Part shown: positions 16,384-23,055 of the stretch, piece after piece
How positions within the stretch are numbered: position 1 is the stretch's first letter
How the letters are laid out: each line of letters begins with the position of its first letter
From: Lachnospiraceae bacterium
GTDB taxonomy: Bacteria; Bacillota; Clostridia; Lachnospirales; Lachnospiraceae
Assembly (NCBI GenBank): GCA_900771955.1
Contig: CAAGPW010000063.1
Coordinates: 1 to 26,077, forward strand
Direction: 5' to 3'
Length of the DNA: 26,077 bases
Notes under the pieces: model-generated
The model's database searches: none
The model's input: only the letters and a program-made list of their open reading frames with translations
What the model was told of the DNA's origin: nothing
Position numbers and translations under genes: made by a program

Positions 16384-17734
16384 AAAGGAGGATTAGCAGA
16401 ACCATAAATACCCTGACCAGTTTCTGATAAGTCGTTGTCGCCGGATCCTTGACGGGATTCCATGCTTCTTTCATTCCCGGCATATTGTTTATATTGCTCC
16501 GATTTTCTCCGATTCCGGTTTCCTTCCGGGCGCTGAACCGGTTCGACGCATAAGAGAGCATTTCTTTTGCCGCCTCTGCTTCATGCTCCGATACCTCAAG
16601 CGTCCTGCCGTCCGCAAAGGTGAGCCATCTCCCTTTCTTATTTTTCGTGTAAATCCATCCACTGATGTTTGTGAGAAGCGGCAGATAGTAAACCCCGGCC
16701 GCGTCCTGTTCATCAATGATGAAATGATAGGTAACCGTGAACGACCTGTTTCTGGAAACCGGCTGCATAAGAAAATATTCCATGCAGAAAAGCTCTCTGA
16801 TCTGCTCGCGCTGTCCCCATGTATCAAAGCATGCAAGCGTCCGCATGACCGGACCAATGACAATAAGAACGGAAAACACTGCCCCTACCAGCAACAAAAA
16901 GGTTCCGTATATCATGACCGATGAATTATCGCTGAGAGGCGACGCCGCTTCCCTAAACATCACTCCACAAAGCGGGAGCACCAGTGCAGCTTCTGCCAGA
17001 GAAACTCCCCGGAAAACGGCATTCTGACAGAATAGATAATAAAAGCCGACAAACATGGCAGCATTCTTTCCATTACGGTAGCGAAGCGGAATCCGCATCA
17101 GCAAAAGCTCAGACAAAAAGCCAACAAGCAGCACCGCTTCCTTACACGCAAGTATGTAAATCCCATACATCCATATGTATAGCCATATTCCGTGGGAGCC
17201 ATAGAGCGCCAGCAGGTCTCCATCCTTCGCATTTTTCAGAACACTATGCAGGATATTCTCTCCGAAAACCAGATGATAACCTATACCGCACACCAGTATA
17301 AGCCATGCGATATAGTCAGGAATGCAGGACAACACCCATCGCTTGCGGCTGCCGTGTTCATACCTCCGCTGACGCCAAAGCCCGATTCCCCACAGAACCG
17401 GATAAAGAAACACGACAAGAAGCAGCGCAAGGTTCGTCTCCCGCTGCATTGTCGTTACAAGCAGGCTCAGAATTTCCGACCGGTAAGTTGCTCTCAGAAG
17501 ATTCGGCACATGTGCACAAAGCGACGCCACCCCCGCCAAAAGTATCGCAAAGGCTCCCGGTATCGCCACCAGACTGACTGTTTCCGCTTTTGACTTACGT
17601 TTCACCAGATGGTACAGGTCGACGAGATACAGACCTGCATTCAGGAAAAGAAGTATCATCATGAACCAGAAGTTCGGCAAATATCCGGTGTCCGCCGTAT
17701 ATAATCTAAAGAAATCCTTGAGTTCCGCTATCAT
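16358..17734 (-). CDS. Polytopic membrane protein of unknown function
   Basis: 458 residues with roughly eight to nine hydrophobic helices (FWFMMILLFLNAGLYLVDL, LALLLVVFLYPVLWGIGLW, YIAWLILVCGIGYHLVF, IYGTFLLLVGAVFSVLIVIG). A cytoplasmic or extracytoplasmic loop of about 130 residues (FTVTYHFIIDEQDAAGVYYL, ISGWIYTKNKKGRWLTFADG) follows and a last C-terminal helix (VFMVLLILLFMMSYQVL) closes it. No transporter signature is recognised. The start at 17734 has GGAGAGG upstream and is preferred to the ATG at 17746. A TATTAT with TGG extension lies at 17783-17788, but TTGACC is 20 bp away, too far for a standard promoter. It overlaps the WYL gene tail to tail by 26 bp. Confidence 0.8.
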   Translation of the reverse strand: MIAELKDFFRLYTADTGYLPNFWFMMILLFLNAGLYLVDLYHLVKRKSKAETVSLVAIPGAFAILLAGVASLCAHVPNLLRATYRSEILSLLVTTMQRETNLALLLVVFLYPVLWGIGLWRQRRYEHGSRKRWVLSCIPDYIAWLILVCGIGYHLVFGENILHSVLKNAKDGDLLALYGSHGIWLYIWMYGIYILACKEAVLLVGFLSELLLMRIPLRYRNGKNAAMFVGFYYLFCQNAVFRGVSLAEAALVLPLCGVMFREAASPLSDNSSVMIYGTFLLLVGAVFSVLIVIGPVMRTLACFDTWGQREQIRELFCMEYFLMQPVSRNRSFTVTYHFIIDEQDAAGVYYLPLLTNISGWIYTKNKKGRWLTFADGRTLEVSEHEAEAAKEMLSYASNRFSARKETGIGENRSNINNMPGMKEAWNPVKDPATTTYQKLVRVFMVLLILLFMMSYQVL

Positions 17735-17933
17735 TTTCCTCTCCATCCGTTGTGTTTTTGTTCCTGTTTATGCTTACAGCAAATAATACCACATTTTAAC
17801 AGCAAAAAGGTCAAAATGTAAAAAACTGATAGGTTATGTGTAACTTTTGGCACTCCAGCTGGCTTTCCATCCCTGAGATCCACCATTACTTTAAATTATG
17901 CAAAGAAGGTAATTGCGCGGATGACTCGCAGCA

Positions 17934-18872
17934 TTAAAAATTCTTCCAACACTTTTCACGTAAGAATGCTCCATTAATCTCCAGTGGTGCGCCTTCATAA
18001 TACTCTACTAATAATTTTTTGAACTCTGGCACATCCATTTCCGGAATAACAAGGAAGCCCATGCCTTGAGCAATTAAATAATGATTTGCAAAAATTACAG
18101 ATGCACGCTTATTGCCATCCATAAACACCTGCGTTTTCATGCAGTACATACATAATTCAATCGCTATATCTATTGGCTCTTTATCCTGTTTCCGTATTTC
18201 ATCAATTCGCTCTATTACAACTGTTTCGATAGGAAGTGGGGGAACATAGGTTGTCCCTCCTATCTGTACAGGAACGCCCCGAATCCGACCGCCATCATAA
18301 AAGAAGCCCTCATTCACCAGTTTCGCAATATGGCAAAGCATATGATAATTGCTTTCACTCTGAATTACATCTCTGTCTAAAATAAACTCCCATGCATGCT
18401 TCAAATTTAAAATCTTCTGTACATCAGTTGCAGATACTCCATTTACTTGTCCATTTTCAATAATGTCCTCTGTCTGAGGAAAAGATGTAGCCACACCTTC
18501 CAATACCGCCTGATTATAGATATTTGCTTTCATATTGGCTCTTGCGAAGTCTAAATTTTGCATAACTCTCGGTGAAAGCTCTTTATCTTCATAACCTAGC
18601 GCAACTAATTCTTTATTAATTTTACGAATAGATTTATTTAGGTCTTTTCTCTCTTTTGCATTGCGAAGCAGCAGCTGATACAGCTCATCCGAATACACAT
18701 CCACATAGGTAGATGTCAGCTTGCCTGCTACCCTCTTACGAATATATAGATACTTTGAACCGCTCTGTTCTTTTATCCCCGGGGTGCCATCATAAGGCAT
18801 AAGATTGAGTCTTGCCTGTATATCTGCTTTCTGTTGTAATAACTCTTGAATTTCTGAGTAATTTGCACTCAT
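17934..18872 (-). CDS. Fic-domain protein with divergent active-site motif (His to Gln)
   Basis: 312 residues. The N-terminal helical part (~1-115) is charged. A Fic/DOC core follows, with the flap RIRGVPVQIGGTTYVPPLP (~197-214) and the active-site loop QVFMDGNKR (248-256). Canonical Fic enzymes have HxFx(D/E)GN(K/G)R and use the His as base for AMP transfer; here Q248 (codon CAG) takes that place while F250, D252, G253, N254 and R256 are kept. The inhibitory helix motif (S/T)xxxE(G/N) may be represented by QAVLEG (121-126) followed by PQTEDIIENG. It may be a modified nucleotidyl transferase, a binding-only protein, or use another chemistry. It is monocistronic, with the strong promoter at 18912-18940. 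RBS AGAGGTAGCG. Confidence 0.88.
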   Translation of the reverse strand: MSANYSEIQELLQQKADIQARLNLMPYDGTPGIKEQSGSKYLYIRKRVAGKLTSTYVDVYSDELYQLLLRNAKERKDLNKSIRKINKELVALGYEDKELSPRVMQNLDFARANMKANIYNQAVLEGVATSFPQTEDIIENGQVNGVSATDVQKILNLKHAWEFILDRDVIQSESNYHMLCHIAKLVNEGFFYDGGRIRGVPVQIGGTTYVPPLPIETVVIERIDEIRKQDKEPIDIAIELCMYCMKTQVFMDGNKRASVIFANHYLIAQGMGFLVIPEMDVPEFKKLLVEYYEGAPLEINGAFLREKCWKNF

Positions 18873-18893
18873 ATTTTCGCTACCTCTTTTTTA

Positions 18894-18940
18894 GGGAACT
18901 TTTTTTTAATAATTATATTCAGAAGTTCCCCAAATATCAA
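18894..18940 (-). promoter_or_regulatory. Fic gene promoter with GGGAACTT half-sites over spacer and start region
   Basis: Minus-strand TTGATA (18935-18940), a 17-bp spacer and TATAAT (18912-18917) form a near-consensus promoter about 40 bp before the Fic ATG. An 8-bp inverted repeat, GGGAACTT at 18894-18901 and AAGTTCCC at 18923-18930, places one half-site in the spacer and the other near +1 to +15. This is the layout of a repressor operator. Confidence 0.75.
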
Positions 18941-18967
18941 TATGTTACTATATTGACGATAACATAT
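18940..18967. promoter_or_regulatory. Second dyad upstream of the Fic promoter
   Basis: Perfect inverted repeat ATATGTTA (18940-18947) / TAACATAT (18960-18967) with a 12-bp spacer, touching the upstream edge of the -35 element. Its position suits an activator or a second repressor site. It lies between the nucleoside phosphorylase stop and the Fic gene. Confidence 0.45.
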
Positions 18968-19013
18968 CCCAACTGGCTATCTATATCTTCGTTCTGATAG
19001 AATGGCAACCAAA

Positions 19014-19775
19014 TTAAATAACATTAACTAATTCCTTGCACAGCATCACCAGATCATACCGTATACCTTCCCGGCTTCTCCATTCCCTATTGCTCCATTC
19101 TTCCTGTGATACATCATCCCCGCCATATATGAGCGCGCCATAGTCAAAGCCTCTATATTGCGCAACAGCTATGCATCCCGCCTGTTCCATCTCCACAATC
19201 TTTGCTCCATCTGCTTTCCTTTGGGCAATCCTGTCTGCTGTCTCCCTGAAAATAGCATCTGTTGTCCATGTCAATCCCTGTATGTATGAAACATTCTTTG
19301 CTTTTAGGGATTGAACTATTTTATCCGTTACACTCTTATCTGTGTAGATGTATTTTGACGGTTTTATATAATGATAGGAAAAACCTTCATCCCGGATTGC
19401 TCCATCCACAACAAGAAGCTGCCCAACCTCTATATTCTTATCGAGCACTCCGCCTCCGCCACAAAACATGACTTTTTCTACTCCCATGGCGTTAAACAAA
19501 TCCAGATTGCCTGCACAGGCCGGGCATCCTACCGCACCGAGCGTAATTAATATGTCTGTGTCTACAAACCGATATACCAAAATTATGTTTTCTCCACCGA
19601 TTGTCTTTTCGAGCATTATCTTCCCATCTGCAAGTAATTTATCTATCACTTCCGGAAAAAAAGTAATGACCATCCTGCTACATTCAAATTTCCTGTCAAC
19701 CCATGTCGTAGGATTGATTTTTGCATCTTTATTGTCATCAAACTCTAAGATCGGATAATTTTTTTTCATATACAT
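19014..19775 (-). CDS. Nucleoside phosphorylase (PNP/UDP family, uridine-phosphorylase-like)
   Basis: 253 residues of the PNP_UDP_1 fold: DILITLGAVGCPACAGNLDL (phosphate/ribose region), MFCGGGGVLDKNIEVGQLLV, and the conserved E-M-E ribose-binding motif in KIVEMEQAGCIAVAQYRG. Members cleave nucleosides with phosphate to a free base and ribose-1-phosphate in the cytoplasm for salvage. The base specificity is not clear, and the N-terminal ~60 residues diverge from classical uridine phosphorylase. GGAGA precedes the ATG by 8 nt. It starts 26 bp after the GNAT gene and is probably in the same operon. Confidence 0.87.
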   Translation of the reverse strand: MYMKKNYPILEFDDNKDAKINPTTWVDRKFECSRMVITFFPEVIDKLLADGKIMLEKTIGGENIILVYRFVDTDILITLGAVGCPACAGNLDLFNAMGVEKVMFCGGGGVLDKNIEVGQLLVVDGAIRDEGFSYHYIKPSKYIYTDKSVTDKIVQSLKAKNVSYIQGLTWTTDAIFRETADRIAQRKADGAKIVEMEQAGCIAVAQYRGFDYGALIYGGDDVSQEEWSNREWRSREGIRYDLVMLCKELVNVI

Positions 19776-19801
19776 GGTATGTGTCTCCTTTTCCTGCCTA
19801 T

Positions 19802-20359
19802 TTACTGCCGGATCTCCCGGATCATCATATAGTTATTTAAAAGTGTACCGTCCTTTAATCGAATTGCATTTGGATGAATGCCTGCGATTCGGAAGCCCAT
19901 CTTCTCATATAGATGCCGCGCTCTGGAATTGCCCTCTACAAACTCCAATTCAATCTGCGTTACACATTCTCTGGCCTCTGCAAGGCCGATCATCTGCTCA
20001 AACATTTTTGTTCCAATCCCCTGATTCCAGAATTCACTAAGCAGGGCAACTGCTACGCTGGCTCTATGCCTTGTTTTCATTCCCTTAAGAAAACTTATCC
20101 CACAATTGCCAACAACTTTACCATCCACTATACACATGATCATAGCCTCATCCGAGGATGCGTTTTTCTGCTCAAACAGCTTCCTTTCTCCTTCCACCGT
20201 GTATTTTTCACACTCCTCCGGATAACGCAAAAGATAATCTGTTTCCCCGGCGGAAATGAACATATACTCCAGTGTGCTTTCTACATCCTCCTCTTTAGGG
20301 CTGCGCAATAATGCTTCCCGCCCGTCCTTTAATCGAAACCTTACATCCTCAATAATCAT
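19802..20359 (-). CDS. GNAT-family N-acetyltransferase
   Basis: 185 residues. The ATG at 20359 has AAAGGAG at 8 nt and is preferred over a TTG at 20377. Acetyl-CoA binding motif A is seen in VAVALLSEFWNQGIGTKMFE (Q-x-x-G-x-G/A region NQGIGT), and motif B in NSRARHLYEKMGFRIAG. The N-terminal RFRLKDGREALLRSPKEEDV is typical of this branch, which includes small-molecule and antibiotic acetyltransferases. The substrate is unknown. It lies about 50 bp after a strong terminator and a 35-codon ORF, which raises the possibility of attenuation control. Confidence 0.9.
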   Translation of the reverse strand: MIIEDVRFRLKDGREALLRSPKEEDVESTLEYMFISAGETDYLLRYPEECEKYTVEGERKLFEQKNASSDEAMIMCIVDGKVVGNCGISFLKGMKTRHRASVAVALLSEFWNQGIGTKMFEQMIGLAEARECVTQIELEFVEGNSRARHLYEKMGFRIAGIHPNAIRLKDGTLLNNYMMIREIRQ

Positions 20360-20409
20360 ACCTTTTTCTCCTTTCAAAAATTTAGCTGCTTTTCAGAATC
20401 GTGATGGAT

Positions 20410-20443
20410 AAAAAAAGACCACCTACCCGAAAGATAAGTGGCC
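20410..20443 (-). terminator. Strong intrinsic terminator between the 35-codon ORF and the GNAT gene
   Basis: On the minus strand an 11-bp stem with some G-T pairs (GGCCACTTATC at 20433-20443, GGTAGGTGGTC at 20417-20427) closes a 5-nt loop and is followed by T7 (20410-20416). It ends the 35-codon transcript. No clear separate promoter is visible between it and the GNAT ATG. Confidence 0.85.
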
Positions 20444-20479
20444 AAAAACAACTATACAGAATGTCATGTTCTTGAAAGC

Positions 20480-20587
20480 TTATTTTTCTTCGTAACCGGA
20501 ATATTTACATACACCATTAAGACCCTGCACTCGAATCTGCATTGTCTCAATCATTGCGTATGTAATTTCGACTGCGAATAGAAACAT
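20480..20587 (-). CDS. 35-residue small protein or leader peptide
   Basis: ATG at 20585-20587 with GGAAAGGAAG about 7 nt upstream, ending at TAA 20480-20482. It encodes a 35-residue peptide that begins MFLFAVEITYAMIETMQIRV and ends CKYSGYEEK. It has a complete transcription unit: a near-consensus promoter at 20618-20646, a short 5' UTR, and a terminator 37 bp after the stop. I do not recognise the peptide. It could be a conserved small protein, or the leader of an attenuator controlling the GNAT and nucleoside phosphorylase genes, whose own promoter is not evident. Confidence 0.6.
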   Translation of the reverse strand: MFLFAVEITYAMIETMQIRVQGLNGVCKYSGYEEK

Positions 20588-20617
20588 AATTCAGCTTCCT
20601 TTCCTGAAATTTTTTCT

Positions 20618-20646
20618 AATATAAGCCATATACGTCATTTTGTCAA
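20618..20646 (-). promoter_or_regulatory. Strong promoter of the 35-codon ORF
   Basis: TTGACA (20641-20646), a 17-bp spacer, and TATATT (20618-20623) on the minus strand. The expected start is about 24 nt before the ORF ATG. It lies directly after the terminator of the preceding gene pair. Confidence 0.8.
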
Positions 20647-20690
20647 TAATTTTTTATGCATTTTTATAGCAGTAAACGTTAGCACATACA

Positions 20691-20723
20691 GAAAACCTCC
20701 AAATCCTTGCAGATCCGGAGGTT
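20691..20723 (-). terminator. Terminator of the two-gene membrane-protein unit
   Basis: Minus-strand AACCTCC / GGAGGTT (20717-20723 and 20694-20700) extends inward by five further pairs, two of them G-T, around a 6-nt loop, followed by a short T run. It begins 7 bp after the stop of the 170-residue membrane protein. Confidence 0.7.
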
Positions 20724-20729
20724 CAATGA

Positions 20730-21242
20730 TTACTTCCTGTTATTTTTCAGCTTCTTTCGATATTGAAAGGCTTTTGGAGACATACTCACAGCTATGGTAA
20801 ACATTATAAAGCCCCCTATCATGCATACAAAGTATAACTTTCCAATCAACGTACTTGAACTAATGTCTCCCTCGGTCGCGTAAATTTCTCCCTTATACAG
20901 ATACGCCGTGCCAATATAATCGACTCTTCGGAGCGCTGATGTCCAACCGTGCATGTTGTATTCTACTCCGTTATAGAGCACAGTAATTTTGTAAAAATAC
21001 TCATACCCTACCTTTGTCTTCACAACTGTCTTTTGAACATCCGTCACCATAACCTGTACAGGCTTTATCCCCTTAATTTCCTGTCCATGAAATTTAGGCC
21101 AAAGATATATAAACCCTATTGCACAGATAACAAAGAGCACAAAGCATATCTTTGTAATTAAAATATATCTTTTTGCCCGTTTTTCTTCAAGATCCCTATA
21201 AGCGGCTGATTCCTCTATTCCCTTAAGCGATTCCTGACTCAT
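20730..21242 (-). CDS. Small membrane protein with two TM helices (DUF3592-like)
   Basis: 170 residues, from the ATG at 21242 with AGAGGAAA upstream. A charged cytoplasmic N-terminus leads into TM1 (ILITKICFVLFVICAIGFIY, ~26-48). An extracytoplasmic strand-rich region follows (VQVMVTDVQKTVVKTKVGYE, FYKITVLYNGVEYNMHG), then TM2 near the C-terminus (LYFVCMIGGFIMFTIAVSM) and a basic tail. The layout resembles DUF3592 proteins, but this is not certain. Its start overlaps the 3' end of the 212-residue gene by 20 bp, so both are translated from one mRNA. Confidence 0.78.
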   Translation of the reverse strand: MSQESLKGIEESAAYRDLEEKRAKRYILITKICFVLFVICAIGFIYLWPKFHGQEIKGIKPVQVMVTDVQKTVVKTKVGYEYFYKITVLYNGVEYNMHGWTSALRRVDYIGTAYLYKGEIYATEGDISSSTLIGKLYFVCMIGGFIMFTIAVSMSPKAFQYRKKLKNNRK

Positions 21243-21861
21243 ATTGACATTTCCTCTCATTCACAGTTTTTATAATTTCCGGTAAATTCTGCTTTATAAG
21301 CTGCCTTGTTGTCTTGTCCATCTGCGTAAGTACATACGGACGAGACCTTGTTATATCAGAAAAAATTGCATTCATCTCATTTTCATCTTTTGCGGATAGC
21401 TGCTTTGATTCTCCATCCCTCTCAACAACTTTTACATAATAGGAGTAGGAAGTAACTCCCTTTTTTGTGTGGGAAACCACTTCCTTATATACGATGAGCG
21501 CATTGTCTAAGAATATAAGATCGTAAGAACCATCGCAGTGTATCGCGTACTGCCTTCCCACATTGCAATACTTATAATCCGAACCTGAGTCCAGATCCTC
21601 CGAAAGCAAGCTTTCATCAAGCCCCGTCTTTGCCATTTCCTTCTTAATGCTTCGTACACCAATTAGGCAGGATATAAACCAAATAATCCCTATAAGTAAC
21701 ATAAATGCGCCAAGTCCTATGGCAAGGTATTTGTCCTTGTTATACATATTTTTCCCAGCAATAAAGTCATACATAAGAAATGCGCCTATAAACATAAGAA
21801 GTATGCTTATCAGCGCTCCCTTCACAGAACATTTCCGAATCTTTTTGTAGTACTTTTCCAT
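21223..21861 (-). CDS. Small membrane protein, possible DUF6709 family
   Basis: 212 residues with two N-terminal helices (GALISILLMFIGAFLMYDF and AIGLGAFMLLIGIIWFISCL, ~14-68), then a cytoplasmic alpha/beta domain with strands such as DLIFLDNALIVYKEV and SYYVKVVERDG and a C-terminal helix. The layout is that of a membrane protein with a PH-like soluble domain, and I associate it with DUF6709 at low certainty. RBS GGGAGG. It heads a two-gene unit with the 170-residue membrane protein and has the promoter at 21911-21940. Confidence 0.78.
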   Translation of the reverse strand: MEKYYKKIRKCSVKGALISILLMFIGAFLMYDFIAGKNMYNKDKYLAIGLGAFMLLIGIIWFISCLIGVRSIKKEMAKTGLDESLLSEDLDSGSDYKYCNVGRQYAIHCDGSYDLIFLDNALIVYKEVVSHTKKGVTSYSYYVKVVERDGESKQLSAKDENEMNAIFSDITRSRPYVLTQMDKTTRQLIKQNLPEIIKTVNERKCQYESGIA

Positions 21862-21910
21862 CCCTATTTTCCTCCCTCGTAAAAACTTTTATTGCAATCT
21901 CCTCTGAAAA

Positions 21911-21943
21911 ATTATATAAAAACAAAATACCAAGTTGCAACTT
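21911..21943 (-). promoter_or_regulatory. Promoter with palindrome for the membrane-protein pair
   Basis: Minus-strand TTGCAA (21935-21940), an 18-bp spacer and TATAAT (21911-21916) lie about 50 bp before the ATG at 21861. The perfect 12-bp palindrome AAGTTGCAACTT (21932-21943) is centred on the -35 element and could be an operator. Confidence 0.6.
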
Positions 21944-22034
21944 AACCGTCTTAATCCGTTCGTTTTCGACATAATCCGATATTAATTGAATTTCGGGGTC
22001 TTTTCTTATTTATACGATGTTATTTCTGATTTAC

Positions 22035-22074
22035 AAAAAAAAGGCTGTCAACTTTTCGCGCATTGCGACCAGCC
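22035..22074 (-). terminator. Terminator after the Nudix-pyrophosphatase gene
   Basis: On the minus strand GGCTGGTC (22067-22074) pairs with GACAGCC (22043-22049) with one bulged G, followed by T8 (22035-22042). The loop is long, so the structure is less certain than the T run suggests. It lies 41 bp after the Nudix stop. Confidence 0.55.
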
Positions 22075-22115
22075 AACGGTCTGATTTTCGGTATTCAGTT
22101 TTTACATTAGGTTGG

Positions 22116-23012
22116 CTAAGCTCTCACCAAAACCCCGCTGAAAAACTGTTCTTGAAACGCAATCTGTGCATATATTTCATCATCGTCCGGGATGTCCACA
22201 TCACTACGGACATTTCCCTCCTCATCACAGGGTATCACAATCCATTTGGTTTCATTATCATTGTATCGATGATATACAGCGATGACCTTTCCTATGTATT
22301 CCGTGACAGGTGATTTTTCTCCCAAAAGATATACGTCCTGCTCCGCTCCATCTCCGCCTCTTATCCCGGTGACATATCCATAATTAATCGGGTAAATCAG
22401 ATCCTTATAACGCGGATGAATACTTCCCATAGGGCGGTCTATTTTTCCTCTTACCACCTGTCCTATGACATTCTGATACTTATCTGCCGGAACCGGATTT
22501 TCCTCGAATCCAAAAATGTCTCCCATGTTCAGGCAACAATCGCCACGATCGTACATTTTTTTGATTTCCGGCACTGTGAGCCATTTTGTCTGAATCACTT
22601 CCTTTGTTGTTGCCCTTTGCAAATCCGGCTCTTCTGTTGTCTCAAAATAGTAGGAATCTCTTATCCAGTTATGGCGGCGCCCATCGTATGATGTTGCAAT
22701 CTTTGTAGCAAGAACTTTTGCCTTTTCAGGCTGCAATACGATACCCACTTCTTCAAACACTTCTCTCAACGCGGCGTACAGACTGGTATCTCCTGATATA
22801 GCATGCCCCGCAACCGTTTCCCATTTTAGAGGGTCTGTGTCCTTATCCGCTGAACGTTGAGACACCAGATATTTTCCGGTCTCTGGATTCTTAATCCAGA
22901 CCATAACCCACATATGGTATTCATCTTCCAGAAGATTCCCCTGTTCACCGCGGACACAGGTTTTCCCAGTTCTTTTCCGGTCTTTCGTATACACGTCCCA
23001 TAATTCTTTCAT
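22116..23012 (-). CDS. Nudix hydrolase fused to an inorganic-pyrophosphatase-like domain
   Basis: 298 residues. The N-terminal Nudix domain (~1-170) has the box G69-x5-D75-x7-R83-E-V-F-E87-E88-V-G-I91, with D in place of the usual first E. The early EYHMWVMVWIKNPETGKYLV is typical of isopentenyl-isomerase-like or MutT-like Nudix proteins. Residues ~182-295 resemble family I inorganic pyrophosphatase (VVRGKIDRPMGSIHP, IYPINYGYVTG, GDGAEQDVYLLG). The acidic signature DGDPxD is changed to DGAEQD. A Nudix enzyme releasing pyrophosphate coupled to its hydrolysis is a reasonable idea, but the second domain may be inactive. It follows the XRE-TPR gene by 43 bp and is probably co-transcribed. Confidence 0.88.
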   Translation of the reverse strand: MKELWDVYTKDRKRTGKTCVRGEQGNLLEDEYHMWVMVWIKNPETGKYLVSQRSADKDTDPLKWETVAGHAISGDTSLYAALREVFEEVGIVLQPEKAKVLATKIATSYDGRRHNWIRDSYYFETTEEPDLQRATTKEVIQTKWLTVPEIKKMYDRGDCCLNMGDIFGFEENPVPADKYQNVIGQVVRGKIDRPMGSIHPRYKDLIYPINYGYVTGIRGGDGAEQDVYLLGEKSPVTEYIGKVIAVYHRYNDNETKWIVIPCDEEGNVRSDVDIPDDDEIYAQIAFQEQFFSGVLVRA

Positions 23013-23055
23013 TTGTAATACCCCTTGCTCTTTCTCTATGATTCAATACCTTTTA

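Noticed and set aside
17783..17814. TTGACC and TATTAT as a promoter for the polytopic membrane protein
   Set aside because: The spacing is 20 bp, outside the usual range; only the extended -10 remains plausible.
17822..17933. Open minus-strand frame containing VDLRDGKPAGVPKVTHN
   Set aside because: No RBS or recognised family, and it runs into the likely promoter of the membrane-protein gene; probably chance or a very old remnant.
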